DNA of 64,000 nt, taken from the NCBI GenBank assembly GCA_022826665.1, contig JAJDUK010000031.1:62001-126000 (forward strand), in the 5' to 3' direction. The stretch is from Alphaproteobacteria bacterium (GTDB lineage: Bacteria > Pseudomonadota > Alphaproteobacteria > UBA828). Below are positions 1 to 10,202 of the stretch, piece by piece. A model generated the notes under the pieces. That model did not search any database and was not told the origin of the DNA. It saw nothing but the letters and a program-made list of their open reading frames with translations. Numbering within the stretch: the stretch's first letter is position 1; every line of letters starts with the position of its first letter. The position numbers and the translations under genes were made by a program.

Positions 1-413
1 TGGCCGCCGCCTACCGCCCGCCGCAGACACACTCGCTCGCGCTCGCCTGCGGCATCCTGCTCGCCGCTGCGGTCGTCATGTTGCCGGTAATGCTGATTGC
101 GGACGGCCCTTATCTCTTCGCCGACGCCGGCTGGCCTGGCATCGCAGGCATGGCCTGGGCCGCGGCGATCCACTGCGTTACCTTCTACTGCTTCCAGGAG
201 GTGACGCGGCGCGCGGGCGCGGTCTTCTTCGCGCAGTTCAACTATCTGGTGGTGGCCGCCGGCATCTTCTGGGCGCTCATTCTCTTCGACGAGTCGCTCA
301 GCATCTGGGTGTGGGGGGCGCTCGCGTGCATGGTGGTCGGCATCTGGCTGGTCAACACCGGAGCCCGGCGCCGCACGGCCGGTGCCCCGCGGCGCGCGGA
401 GGGCGCCTCGTGA
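1..413 (+). CDS. EamA/DMT-family transporter, C-terminal part (5' truncated by window edge)
   Basis: ORF to 413; hydrophobic protein with 'RRAGAVFFAQFNYLVVAAGIFWALILFDESLSIWVWGALACMVVGIWLVN', typical C-terminal EamA repeat. Confidence 0.75.
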   Translation, partial: AAAYRPPQTHSLALACGILLAAAVVMLPVMLIADGPYLFADAGWPGIAGMAWAAAIHCVTFYCFQEVTRRAGAVFFAQFNYLVVAAGIFWALILFDESLSIWVWGALACMVVGIWLVNTGARRRTAGAPRRAEGAS

Positions 414-494
414 TCGGCGCCGCATGCCCGGCCACGCTCGCAGCGGCGGTGCCTGCTACAATCGGCCGCACATAGCGATCCTTGGAGGCAAGCG

Positions 495-1451
495 GTGCGC
501 GCGATCTTCTTCGACTGTCCTTCCTTCCTGGCCGAGCTCTATGACGACGAGCTCAAGGCGATCGTTCCCGATCTGGCCATGACCATCGACGACGTGCCGG
601 GCGACGACGTCGCGGCCTACGTCGGCGAGGCGGTCGGCGTCATCAACGATCACACTTACATGCCGGAAGAGGTGCTGGCCGCCTGCCGCGCGCTGAAGGT
701 CATCGTCTTCATGGGCACCGGGGCGTCGAGCTACATCGACGTGGCGGCGGCGCAAAAACTCGGCATCGAGGTGCGCACCATCAAGGGCTACGGCGACGTG
801 ACGGTGGCCGAGCACGCGCTCGCGCTGATGTTCGATTGCGGCCGCCAGACCGCGCGCATGGATCGCGCGCTGCGTACCGGCTCGTGGCGCACGCTGGACG
901 GCGTGGAATTCGCGGGCAAGTCCCTGGGCGTGGTCGGCACCGGCGGGGTCGGCCGAGAGATGGTGCGCCTCGGCGCCGGGATCGGCATGAACGTCATCGC
1001 CTGGAACCGGAGCGGCGTGCCGGCAGACCTGGAGTGCACCCCGGTTGAGACCCTTGATGCGCTGCTCGCGGAATCCCACGTTGTCTCGCTTCATCTCGGC
1101 CTCAACGACCAGACCAGGGGCATCATCGACGCGCGCCGTCTCGCCCTGATGCGCTCCGATGCCATGCTCATCAACACCGCGCGCGGCGCGGTCATCGACG
1201 AGGCGGCTTTAGTCGAAGTGATGCGGGAAGGCAGGATTCGCGCCGCCGGCCTCGATGTCTTCGCCGACGAGCCGATCGACGGGTCTCATCCCCTGGCGGC
1301 GCTGGAGAACGTGACTTTGACGCCCCACGCCGCCTTCATGACCGCTGAGGCCTCCTACCGCCTGTTACGCATGGCGCTGGAGTTGATGCGCGACGCGCTG
1401 GAGGGCCTGGGACTGCCGGCGCCCAACGCAGGCGCGGGCGGCGGCGCATGA
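495..1451 (+). CDS. D-2-hydroxyacid dehydrogenase (NAD-binding)
   Basis: 318 aa; 'GKSLGVVGTGGVGREMVRLGAGIGMNVIAWNRSG' Rossmann motif, 'LINTARGAVIDEAALVE', 'GLDVFADEP'; 4-nt ATGA overlap with next gene. Confidence 0.88.
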   Translation: MRAIFFDCPSFLAELYDDELKAIVPDLAMTIDDVPGDDVAAYVGEAVGVINDHTYMPEEVLAACRALKVIVFMGTGASSYIDVAAAQKLGIEVRTIKGYGDVTVAEHALALMFDCGRQTARMDRALRTGSWRTLDGVEFAGKSLGVVGTGGVGREMVRLGAGIGMNVIAWNRSGVPADLECTPVETLDALLAESHVVSLHLGLNDQTRGIIDARRLALMRSDAMLINTARGAVIDEAALVEVMREGRIRAAGLDVFADEPIDGSHPLAALENVTLTPHAAFMTAEASYRLLRMALELMRDALEGLGLPAPNAGAGGGA

Positions 1452-4400
1452 GCATGGCACCCGCCCGCGGCCGGCTCGGGGTCGATGTTGGCGGCACCTT
1501 CACCGACCTGCTGTTGGTCGATCCGGACTCGGCAGGCATGCGTATCGCCAAGGTGCCGTCCACCCCGGCGGACCAGTCAGACGGCTTCATGGCGGGCCTC
1601 GCCGCGCTCGGAGATGGGACAGCGGGCGGGTTCGAGACGGTGGTTCACGGCACCACGGTCGGCACCAACGCCGTGCTGGAGCGCAAGGGCGTGCGCTGCG
1701 CGCTCATCACCACCCAGGGTTTCCGCGACACGCTGGAGCTCGGCCGGCGCACGCGGCCCAACCCGTGGGGCATGTTCGGCAGCTTCCAGCCCATCGTGCC
1801 GCGCGAGCGCCGCTTCGAGGTGGCGGAGAGGATCGACGCTGCGGGCGCTGTAGTCACCCCGCTCGACGAAGACGAGGTCCGTGTGGCGGTCGAGGCGGCC
1901 CGCGCGGCCGGTGCCGAGGCTTTGGTCATTCACTTCGTCCACGCCTACCTCAATCCCTATCACGAGCGACGGGCCGGCGCGATTGCCCGTGAGGTCTGGC
2001 CCGATGCCCTGATCACGCTGGGCTCCGACATCCTGCGCGAGGTGCGGGAGTTCGAGCGGGGCAGCACAGCGGCGCTCAACGGCTACATCCAGCCCATCAT
2101 GACCCGCTATCTCGAACGCATCGCCGGCCGCCTCAAGACCGGCGCGGTCGAGTCCGAGCTGCTGGTGATGCAGGGCAACGGCGGCATGATGACCGCCGGC
2201 ATCGCCGGCGAGAAGGCGGTGCAGACGGTCATGTCGGGGCCCGCCGCCGGCGTCATCGCCGCCGCCCACCTGGGCGCCGCCGCCGGCTTCCCCAACCTCA
2301 TCAGCTGCGACATGGGCGGCACAAGCTTCGACATCGCCATCGTGCAGGGCGGCGTGCCGGCCACCACGACGGAGAAGGACATCGCCTACGGCATGCCGCT
2401 GCGCGTGCCGATGGTGGACATTCAGACCATCGGCGCCGGCGGGGGCAGCATCGCGCGGGTCGACGAGGGCGGCATCCTGCGCGTCGGCCCTGAGAGCGCG
2501 GGCGCAGCGCCGGGGCCCATCTGCTACGGCCGGGGCGGGCAGGAGCCCACGGTGACCGACGCCAACCTGCTGCTCGGCCGCATCGACCCCAGCGCCATCG
2601 GCGGCCTGGAGAGCCCCCCGGATGTGGACGAGGTGCGCCAGATCGTGCGCGAGAGGATCGGCGACCCGCTCGGCCTCGACGAGGCGGAGGCGGCGGCCGC
2701 GATCCTGCGCGTGGTGGACCATCAGATGGCGGGCGCGGCGCGGCTGGTCTCCGTGGACAAGGGACACGACCCGCGCGATTTCGCGCTGTTCGCCTTCGGC
2801 GGCGCGGGGCCGATGCATGCCACGGCCATCGCCCGCGAGCTCGGCGTGCCCCACGTGCTGGTGCCGCGCTACCCCGGCATCACGTCAGCGCTCGGCTGCG
2901 TGCTCGCGGACGTGCGCCACGACTTCGTGCGCACCCTGCACCAGCCGTTGGAAGACGTCGACGCGGTGGCGGCTGATCGCATCCTCGCAGAGCAGGCGGC
3001 GGAAGGCCGGGCCCTGCTCGGGCAGGAGGGGGTGACGGTCGCTGCCGTGGAGGTGGCGCACGAGGCGGACCTCTTCTACCGCGGGCAGAGTCATGTCTTC
3101 CGCGTGTCGGTGGGGGACGGGGGTTTCGACGCGGCGGCCGTCCGCGACGCCTTCGCGGCGCTCTACCGCGAGCGCTTCGACATCGTGCTGCCGGAAATGC
3201 AGCCGATCCTGGTCAATCTGCGCACCACCGTGCGCGGCATCCGCCCGCCGCTCGATCTCGCGCTCGCGGTCGACGAGGGCGGAGAGAGGCTGGAAGCCGC
3301 GCTGGTCGAAACCCGCCCGGTCTACTTCAACGGCGCCTGGGTCGATACGCCCATTTATCAGCGCGAACGGCTGCCGGCCGAAGCGGCGCTAACCGGGCCT
3401 GCGGTCATCCAACAGCTCGACACCACGATCCTGGTAGAGCCCGGCTCGGAAGCCCGCTCAGACGCCCTCGGCAACCTTGTTCTCACCGTGCCCCAGGCTG
3501 CGGCGGAGGCTCAAGCCGGTGCCGCCGGCGCTTTCGACCCGGTCACGCTTGCGGTGATCGAGAGCGGTCTCCAGCAGGTCTCGAGCGAGATGGACCTGGT
3601 GCACCAGCGCACGTCGTTCTCCCCGGTGATCTCCGAGGGCTTCGACCGCTCCAATGGCATCTACGATCCCGAGACCGGTCAGATCATCGCGCAGGGGGAG
3701 CTCGGCCTGCCCATCTTCCTCGGCGTCATGCAATCCACCACCCAGGCGGTGATCGAGGCGCGCGACGACCTGGAACCCGGCGACATCGTGATGGTCAACG
3801 ACCCCTATTTCGGCGGCACCCATCTGATGGACGTCAAGATGGTGAAGCCCTTCTTCTACAAGGGCCGGCTCTGGGCCTACCTCTCCAACACCGGCCACTG
3901 GCCGGACACGGGCGGCATGGTACCGGGCGGCTTCCCTTCCCAGGCGACCGAGATCCAGCAGGAAGGACTCAGGCTGCCACCGGTCAAGCTCCACCGGCGC
4001 GGCGTGCTCGACGACGACATCATGCAGATCGTGCTCGCCAACATCCGCGTGCCGGAGGGGCGCATCGGCGATATCCGCGCCCAGATCGGCGCACTCTCGG
4101 TCGGCGAGCGGCGCCTGACCCAGCTTCTCGACAAGCACGGCGAGGAGACGGTCAACGCCGCCATCGAGGTGCTCAAGGAGCGCTCGGAACGCCGGATGCG
4201 CGCCCACATCGCCTCCGTCCCCGACGGCGAATACGTCTTTTCCAGCTACATGGATTCCGACGGCGTCGACGACGCGCCGCTCGAAGTCCGCGCCAGTGTC
4301 ACCGTGGAGGGCAGCGACCTGAGCGTGGACTTCTCGGATTCCAGCCCGCTCTGCCGGGGGCCGGTCAACTCGGTTTGGGCGACGACGCTCGCCTCGGTTT

Positions 4401-5218
4401 ACTGCGCGATCAAGCACATCTTCCCGGACGTGCCGATCAACGCCGGCTGCTTCCGCCCCATCGACGTGACGCCGCCCCACGGCACCTTCCTCTATGCCGA
4501 ATACCCGAGGCCGGTCTCGGGCTGCGCGGCGGAGACGGCGCAGCGCATCATGGAGGCGGTGTTTGGCGCCATGGGCCAGGCCATGCCGGAACGCATGTTC
4601 GCCGCGCCCGCGGGCACCAGCGGCAATTTCAGTCTCGGCGGCGAAGACCCTGCCGAGGGGCGCCGCTACGTCATGTACATCTTCTCGGGCGGCGGCTACG
4701 GCGGCTGGTGGGAGGACGACGGCCTCACCAACGGCTGCTCGTCTGTCGGCATTTCCAAGACCCAGCCGGCCGAAATCCTGGAGCAGCACTACCCGATCCT
4801 GTTCGAGGAATACGCGCTGCGCGAGGGCTCCGGCGGCGCCGGGCGGCATCGGGGCGGATTCGGCGTGAGCTACCGCGTGCGCCTGCTCAGGGGTGAGGCG
4901 AAGGCGTCCTTCATGATGGACCATGGCCGCACCGGCCCGCATGGCTTGGCGGGCGGGCTGCCGGGAGCCTGCAACCAAATCGAAGTCCGCCGCGGCAATG
5001 TGGTCGAGGAGCCGCCCCATCTCTCCAAGGGCGAGGGCTACGACTTGAAGCCGGGCGACACGGTACAGGTGCGAACCCCAGGCGGCGGCGGTCTCGGCGA
5101 TCCGCGCGCCCGCTTGCGTTCGCGCGTCGCCACCGACCTAAGCCGCGGCTACCTGACCAAGGCCGACGCCGCGCGGGATTACGGCTACGATCCAGGCGCG
5201 GACGAGGCGGCAGAATAG
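1448..5218 (+). CDS. Hydantoinase/5-oxoprolinase A+B fusion protein
   Basis: 1256 aa; N-terminal HyuA ('GVDVGGTFTDLLLVD', 'MSGPAAGVIAAAHLG', 'DMGGTSFDIAIV') followed in frame by HyuB ('FDPVTLAVIESGLQQVSSEMD', 'DIVMVNDPYFGGTHLMD', 'TPGGGGLGDP'). Confidence 0.92.
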   Translation: MSMAPARGRLGVDVGGTFTDLLLVDPDSAGMRIAKVPSTPADQSDGFMAGLAALGDGTAGGFETVVHGTTVGTNAVLERKGVRCALITTQGFRDTLELGRRTRPNPWGMFGSFQPIVPRERRFEVAERIDAAGAVVTPLDEDEVRVAVEAARAAGAEALVIHFVHAYLNPYHERRAGAIAREVWPDALITLGSDILREVREFERGSTAALNGYIQPIMTRYLERIAGRLKTGAVESELLVMQGNGGMMTAGIAGEKAVQTVMSGPAAGVIAAAHLGAAAGFPNLISCDMGGTSFDIAIVQGGVPATTTEKDIAYGMPLRVPMVDIQTIGAGGGSIARVDEGGILRVGPESAGAAPGPICYGRGGQEPTVTDANLLLGRIDPSAIGGLESPPDVDEVRQIVRERIGDPLGLDEAEAAAAILRVVDHQMAGAARLVSVDKGHDPRDFALFAFGGAGPMHATAIARELGVPHVLVPRYPGITSALGCVLADVRHDFVRTLHQPLEDVDAVAADRILAEQAAEGRALLGQEGVTVAAVEVAHEADLFYRGQSHVFRVSVGDGGFDAAAVRDAFAALYRERFDIVLPEMQPILVNLRTTVRGIRPPLDLALAVDEGGERLEAALVETRPVYFNGAWVDTPIYQRERLPAEAALTGPAVIQQLDTTILVEPGSEARSDALGNLVLTVPQAAAEAQAGAAGAFDPVTLAVIESGLQQVSSEMDLVHQRTSFSPVISEGFDRSNGIYDPETGQIIAQGELGLPIFLGVMQSTTQAVIEARDDLEPGDIVMVNDPYFGGTHLMDVKMVKPFFYKGRLWAYLSNTGHWPDTGGMVPGGFPSQATEIQQEGLRLPPVKLHRRGVLDDDIMQIVLANIRVPEGRIGDIRAQIGALSVGERRLTQLLDKHGEETVNAAIEVLKERSERRMRAHIASVPDGEYVFSSYMDSDGVDDAPLEVRASVTVEGSDLSVDFSDSSPLCRGPVNSVWATTLASVYCAIKHIFPDVPINAGCFRPIDVTPPHGTFLYAEYPRPVSGCAAETAQRIMEAVFGAMGQAMPERMFAAPAGTSGNFSLGGEDPAEGRRYVMYIFSGGGYGGWWEDDGLTNGCSSVGISKTQPAEILEQHYPILFEEYALREGSGGAGRHRGGFGVSYRVRLLRGEAKASFMMDHGRTGPHGLAGGLPGACNQIEVRRGNVVEEPPHLSKGEGYDLKPGDTVQVRTPGGGGLGDPRARLRSRVATDLSRGYLTKADAARDYGYDPGADEAAE

Positions 5219-5243
5219 GCCACTTGCTAGAAGCTACAGCGCT

Positions 5244-5567
5244 TCAAGGGACCGCTTGGTTCACGGCGTGTGGGCGCACCCGCGCGCGTATGGCCGGGCC
5301 GTTCTCGATCAGAGCCTTGGAGAGCTCGAAGGTTTTCTGGGCGTTCATCCAGAACTCCGGGCTCTGACCGAAAAAGGCTCCTAGCGCAATTGCAGTCTCC
5401 GCGCTCACGCCGCGTCGCTCGTGGACGACCTCATGCAGACGCGTCGCCGGCAGGCCGATATCGCGTGCCACGCGATGAACGGATAGTTCCATCTCTTCGA
5501 TCTGCTCGCGCAAGAGAGCGCCTGGGTGCGTCGCAATCCGGTTCGTCGGCACTGTCATCGGTGTCAC
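5244..5567 (-). CDS. higA: HigA-family addiction-module antitoxin (XRE-type HTH)
   Basis: 107 aa; 'IATHPGALLREQIEEMELSVHRVARDIGLPATRLHEVVHERRGVSAETAIALGAFFGQSPEFWMNAQ' is diagnostic of VapI/HigA antitoxins. Confidence 0.9.
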   Translation of the reverse strand: MTPMTVPTNRIATHPGALLREQIEEMELSVHRVARDIGLPATRLHEVVHERRGVSAETAIALGAFFGQSPEFWMNAQKTFELSKALIENGPAIRARVRPHAVNQAVP

Positions 5568-5577
5568 TCCCAGCGTC

Positions 5578-5862
5578 TCAATGATAGTGGTTGTTCAAGG
5601 ATACGTCGTATGCGTCGTCGTCCTGCCATCGGAAGCATATTCGCCAGCCTCGCGACACGCGGATGCTGTATTGGCCTTCGCGGTCGCCACTCAGCCGTTC
5701 GAGGCGGTTTCCCGGCGGCATCCGAAGGTCGTCAAGGTGTGCAGCGTAGTTGATCCGATCCAGCTTGCTTTGCGCCCGTTTCACGATCGACGGCGGAAAT
5801 GAGGGCTCGCTCACGCCATCGAAGACGTTCGCCGTCCGTCGGTCGGCGAATGACTGAATCAT
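5578..5862 (-). CDS. higB: HigB/RelE-family toxin
   Basis: 94 aa; 'MIQSFADRRTANVFDG...DREGQYSIRVSRGWRICFRWQDDDAYDVSLNNHYH', typical HigB killer protein, directly upstream of higA. Confidence 0.9.
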   Translation of the reverse strand: MIQSFADRRTANVFDGVSEPSFPPSIVKRAQSKLDRINYAAHLDDLRMPPGNRLERLSGDREGQYSIRVSRGWRICFRWQDDDAYDVSLNNHYH

Positions 5863-6077
5863 TTCAAATGTCTATTACGGTAGTCGTATTACGCTGTCAA
5901 TACGCAACTGCTCGGAACCCGATCAGCGCCCAACTGGCGAGCGAGAGACATCCTTGAAACTGGTAAGAAGCTGTCTGGCTGGTGCACTGCACAACGTTGA
6001 CTCGCACGGCCTTCCTCTCCACACTCCGGCCGCTTGCTGAGGGCCGGCCGCAGGAGCCGGACGGGGAGGGAGACGGC

Positions 6078-6293
6078 ATGCGCTTTTCCGACAACGGGTA
6101 TTACATCGAGCGCTACGTGAAGTGCGACAACTGCGGCGTGCTCATCTACGACGAGGGCATCTCCGCTACTGTGAAGGGCAAGGACCAGCTCTTCTGCTCC
6201 GATTGGTGCGTCCAGTGGTTCACGGCGCGGGCCGACGGTGTCGAGCAGCCGCGCATTCCGCTTCCCAAGCAGGGCATCCACGAGACTGGCTGA
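6078..6293 (+). CDS. Small putative zinc-binding protein
   Basis: 'CDNCGVLIYDEG...FCSDWCVQWF' with CxxC/CxxxC pairs; RBS-like 'ggggagggag' before ATG at 6078. Confidence 0.55.
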   Translation: MRFSDNGYYIERYVKCDNCGVLIYDEGISATVKGKDQLFCSDWCVQWFTARADGVEQPRIPLPKQGIHETG

Positions 6294-6350
6294 GCGCGCG
6301 GCGCCGCGCAACGCATCCGATCAACTGACCGGCCGACGGGGCAGGGCACC

Positions 6351-8390
6351 ATGAGCGATCTGGTCGGGATCGACGTGGGCGGAACCTTCACGGACTTCGT
6401 CCGCTACGATCCCGAAACCCAGGCTGTCGACGTCTGGAAGACCCTTTCAACCCCGGCCGACCCCATCGACGGCATCGTCGACGGGCTGGACCGCTCCGGC
6501 GACGTGAGCGGCATCGGCAACATCCGCTTCGGCACCACCATCGCGACCAACGCGATCCTGGAGCGCAAGGGTGCGACGGTCGCCTACCTGACGACCACCG
6601 GGTTTCGCGACGTGCCTTTCATCCAGCGGGGCAAGCGCAAGAGCCACTACGACATCACCTGGGTCAAGGCGAAGCCGCTGGTGAAGCGGCGCCATTGTTA
6701 CGAGGTGGACGAGCGCATTCTGGCGCGGGGCGAGGTCTACCACCCGCTCGATACCGAGCGCGTACGCGCCATCGCCCGCGAGATCAAGGCCCTCGGTCGT
6801 GTCGAGGCGGTCGCCATCAACTTCCTCTTCTCCTTCGTGACGCCCGACCATGAGCGCACGGCGCGGCAAATCTTCACCGAAGAGTGCCCCGACATCCCGG
6901 TCAGCATCTCCTACGAGGTGCTGCCCAAGTGGAAGGAGTTCGAGCGCTCGTCCACCACCATCACCGACGCCTACATCAAGCCCGTCGTGGGCCACCATCT
7001 CGGCGCCATGCAGGCGCGGCTCGACGAGAAGGGCATCACCCGCCAGATCGCGGTCATCAGATCCAACGGCGGCGAGATGACCCTGGAGGGGGCCGCCCGC
7101 CACCCCATCCAGATGACCCTCTCCGGCCCCACCGGTGGCGTGGTCGGCGCCAAGCAGATCGCCCGCAGCGTCGGCGTCGATCACCTGGTCACCCTCGACA
7201 TGGGCGGCACGTCCACCGATGTCTCCACCGTGGTCGGCGGTAACGAGAGCTTCACCACGAGCTTCGAGATCGAGTTCGGCCTACCGATCCAGATTCCCAT
7301 GATTGACATCCGCACCATGGGCGCGGGCGGCGGCTCGCTGGCCTGGATCGACAAGGGCGGCATGCTGCGTATGGGGCCGGAGAGCGCGGGCGCCAATCCA
7401 GGGCCCGCCTGCTACGGTCTCGGCGGCACCCAGGCGACCGCGACCGACGCCAACCTCGTGCTCGGCCGCATCAATCCCGCGAACTTCCTCGGCGGCGCCA
7501 TGGCGCTCGACGCAGGCGCCGCGTCGAAGGGCATTTCGGAGGTCGCGTCGGCGATCGACAGGCCGGTCGAAGCAACCGCGCTCGCCATGGTGCAGATCGC
7601 CAACAACAACATGATCGGCGCGCTGCGTTCGGTGCTGACGGAGCGCGGCCTCGACCCGCGCGACTTCACCTTACTTGCCTTCGGCGGCGCGGGCCCGGTC
7701 CACGTCGCCGACCTCATGGTCCACGCCAACATCCCGAGCGGCATCGTGCCCAACCATCCGGGCCAGTTCTCGGCCTTCGGCTTCCTGATGACCGACGCCA
7801 GGGTCGACCTGGAGCGGACGGCGCAGATGACCTCGGCGGCCTTCGATGCGGATCATGCCAACCGCGTGCTCTCGGACTTGATCGGTGAAAGCATCGCCGC
7901 GCTCGAGGAGCAGGGCTACACCGAGAACATCGAGATCCACCGCTCGCTGGAGATGCGCTATCTCGGGCAGAACCACGAGCTCGACGTGCCCATCGCCTTC
8001 GACCGCTTCGACGAGAGCACGATGCCGGGGCTCTGGCAGGCATTCCATCGGGCGCACCACGACCGCTTCAATTTCGACATTCCCGGCGAGAAGATCGAGA
8101 TGACCTCGGTCAAGGTCACCGCAGTGTCGGTGACCGACAAGCTGCAGCTCGCCGAGATCGGCGAGGCCGAAGGCGAGCCGGAGCCGGCGGCCACGCGCCG
8201 CGTTCTGTTCGAGGAAGGCTGGGCGGAGACGCCGGTCCACGACCGCGCCCAACTCCGCGAGGGCCACCGCTTCGAGGGTCCGGCGCTGATCGAGGAGCCC
8301 GCCTCGGTGACGGTCATCCGCCCCGGCCAGCCGGTGCGCATCGACCGTTACGGCAATATCCTGATCGGCGAGATCGCGCGCCGAGCTTGA
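6351..8390 (+). CDS. Hydantoinase/oxoprolinase subunit A family protein
   Basis: 679 aa; 'GIDVGGTFTDFVRYD', 'TLSGPTGGVVGAKQIA', 'LDMGGTSTDVSTV', 'LLAFGGAGPVHVADL'. Confidence 0.93.
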   Translation: MSDLVGIDVGGTFTDFVRYDPETQAVDVWKTLSTPADPIDGIVDGLDRSGDVSGIGNIRFGTTIATNAILERKGATVAYLTTTGFRDVPFIQRGKRKSHYDITWVKAKPLVKRRHCYEVDERILARGEVYHPLDTERVRAIAREIKALGRVEAVAINFLFSFVTPDHERTARQIFTEECPDIPVSISYEVLPKWKEFERSSTTITDAYIKPVVGHHLGAMQARLDEKGITRQIAVIRSNGGEMTLEGAARHPIQMTLSGPTGGVVGAKQIARSVGVDHLVTLDMGGTSTDVSTVVGGNESFTTSFEIEFGLPIQIPMIDIRTMGAGGGSLAWIDKGGMLRMGPESAGANPGPACYGLGGTQATATDANLVLGRINPANFLGGAMALDAGAASKGISEVASAIDRPVEATALAMVQIANNNMIGALRSVLTERGLDPRDFTLLAFGGAGPVHVADLMVHANIPSGIVPNHPGQFSAFGFLMTDARVDLERTAQMTSAAFDADHANRVLSDLIGESIAALEEQGYTENIEIHRSLEMRYLGQNHELDVPIAFDRFDESTMPGLWQAFHRAHHDRFNFDIPGEKIEMTSVKVTAVSVTDKLQLAEIGEAEGEPEPAATRRVLFEEGWAETPVHDRAQLREGHRFEGPALIEEPASVTVIRPGQPVRIDRYGNILIGEIARRA

Positions 8391-8432
8391 CCCCTATCGG
8401 AGCCCGCACGCGGGCGAGGAAAGGAACCGGTC

Positions 8433-10172
8433 ATGGACATGGTTGCGATGAACATCATCGAATCCGCCATGATCGCGATCTGCCGCGAAATGGGCGTCAA
8501 CGTCCAAAAGACGGCCTACTCCACGGTTTTCTCCGAGGCCGAGGACTTCACCTGCGCGCTGGCCAACACCGAGGGCGAGCTGATCGCGGTGGCCGATTTC
8601 TGCCCGGCGCAGATCGGCGGCGTGCCGCTGCTGGTCCGCTCGATGGTGAAGGAGATCTCGCTCTCCGAGATCGACGAGGGCGACGTCATCGTCCACAACG
8701 ATCCTTATCGGGGCGGCCTGCACACGCCTGAGCACACCATGTTCAAGCCGTACTTCGTCGGTGGCGAGTTGATGGGCTTTGCCGTCGCCATCGGCCACTT
8801 TGTCGAGGTCGGCGGCATGGTGCCGGGCGGCTTCCCTGGCGAGGCCACCGAGATCTTCCATGAAGGGCTGCGTGTGCCTCCGGTCAAGATCAAGAAGCGC
8901 GGCGAGGACGTGGTCGAGGTCTGGAAGCTGATGCTCGCGAACGTCCGCACGCCGCGTCAGAACTACGGCGACATCAGGGCGATGATTTCCGCCGTCGATC
9001 TCGGCGAAGCGCGGATGAAAGAGCTGATCGGCAGGTACGGCCGCGAGACCTTCCGCCGCACCGTCACCGACCTGATGGACTACTCCGAAGCCCGGATGCG
9101 GGCCGAGATCCGGGCCTTCCCCGACGGCTGCTACCGCTTCGAGGACGCGCTGGAAGACGACGGCATCGAGGACAAGGAATACACCATCCGCTGCGCAGTC
9201 CACGTCCAGGGCGACGAGGTGGTGATCGATTACACCGGTTCCTCGCCGCAGGCGCTGGGTCCGATCAACGCCACCTTGGGTGTGGCCTGGTCGGCCTCCT
9301 ACAACGCGATGTTGCATCTCACCGACCAGACGATCCCGAAGAACTCGGGCTGCTTCCGTCCGATCCGGGTGATTGCACCCGCCGGCTCGGTGATGAACGT
9401 GGACTATCCGGGCTCCGAGGTGGGCGGCAATACCGAGACCCACCCGGTCATCGTCGCCACCATCCTGGGCGCGATGGCGCCGGCAGCGCCCGATCGCGTG
9501 ATGGCCTCGGAGGGCACCACGCACGGCTGCCTGGTCTTCGGCGGCTACGATGCGCGCAACGACGAGCCCTTCGGTGCCCTGGACATTTCCTACGTTGGCT
9601 ACGGCGGTCGCAGCTTCGCCGACGGCAACGACGCCACCGATTCCATCAACGGCAATTGCGCCAACACGCCGGTCGAGGTGTTCGAGACGCGCTTCCCGTG
9701 GATCGTCGAGGAGTACGGGCTGTGTCCGGATTCGGGCGGGGCCGGCGCTCATCGCGGCGGCTTGGGCACGTCCAAGACCATGCTCTGCACCGGCGAGTTG
9801 ATGATCAGCCAGATGACCAACAAGCACAAGAAGACCGCCTGGGGGCTGAACGGCGGCGCTGACGGCTTGCCCGGTGCTACGCTGTATCAAGGGGAAGGCG
9901 CCAATCGCTGGACCACGGTCGGTGAGGCCTTCGGCAAGGTCTCGACCACCAAGTACTCGAACGTGCCGATCCGCCCCGGCGAGCGTGTCTCGGTCAAGGT
10001 GCCGGGCGGTGGCGGTTACGGTGAGCCGCGCGAGCGCGACCCCCGCGCTGTGGTGGAGGACGTGCTGGAGGGCTATGTCAGCGCCGAGGCTGCGGCGCGG
10101 GACTACGGCTACGATCCCTCCTGGATCGCGCGGTACGCTAAGGATGCGCCGCTGCCAGAGGCGGCTGAATAA
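8433..10172 (+). CDS. Hydantoinase B/oxoprolinase family protein (copy 1)
   Basis: 579 aa; 'DVIVHNDPYRGGLHTPEHTMFKP', 'GGMVPGGFPGEATEIFHEGLRVPPVKI', 'VKVPGGGGYGEP'. Confidence 0.93.
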   Translation: MDMVAMNIIESAMIAICREMGVNVQKTAYSTVFSEAEDFTCALANTEGELIAVADFCPAQIGGVPLLVRSMVKEISLSEIDEGDVIVHNDPYRGGLHTPEHTMFKPYFVGGELMGFAVAIGHFVEVGGMVPGGFPGEATEIFHEGLRVPPVKIKKRGEDVVEVWKLMLANVRTPRQNYGDIRAMISAVDLGEARMKELIGRYGRETFRRTVTDLMDYSEARMRAEIRAFPDGCYRFEDALEDDGIEDKEYTIRCAVHVQGDEVVIDYTGSSPQALGPINATLGVAWSASYNAMLHLTDQTIPKNSGCFRPIRVIAPAGSVMNVDYPGSEVGGNTETHPVIVATILGAMAPAAPDRVMASEGTTHGCLVFGGYDARNDEPFGALDISYVGYGGRSFADGNDATDSINGNCANTPVEVFETRFPWIVEEYGLCPDSGGAGAHRGGLGTSKTMLCTGELMISQMTNKHKKTAWGLNGGADGLPGATLYQGEGANRWTTVGEAFGKVSTTKYSNVPIRPGERVSVKVPGGGGYGEPRERDPRAVVEDVLEGYVSAEAAARDYGYDPSWIARYAKDAPLPEAAE

Positions 10173-10202
10173 CCCGAACGGGGACAGAGAAAGGAACCCG
10201 TC

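Noticed and set aside
1577-2854. 425-aa minus-strand ORF
   Set aside because: Antisense to the fused hydantoinase; His/Arg/Ala/Gly-rich low-complexity composition typical of GC-rich shadow frames.
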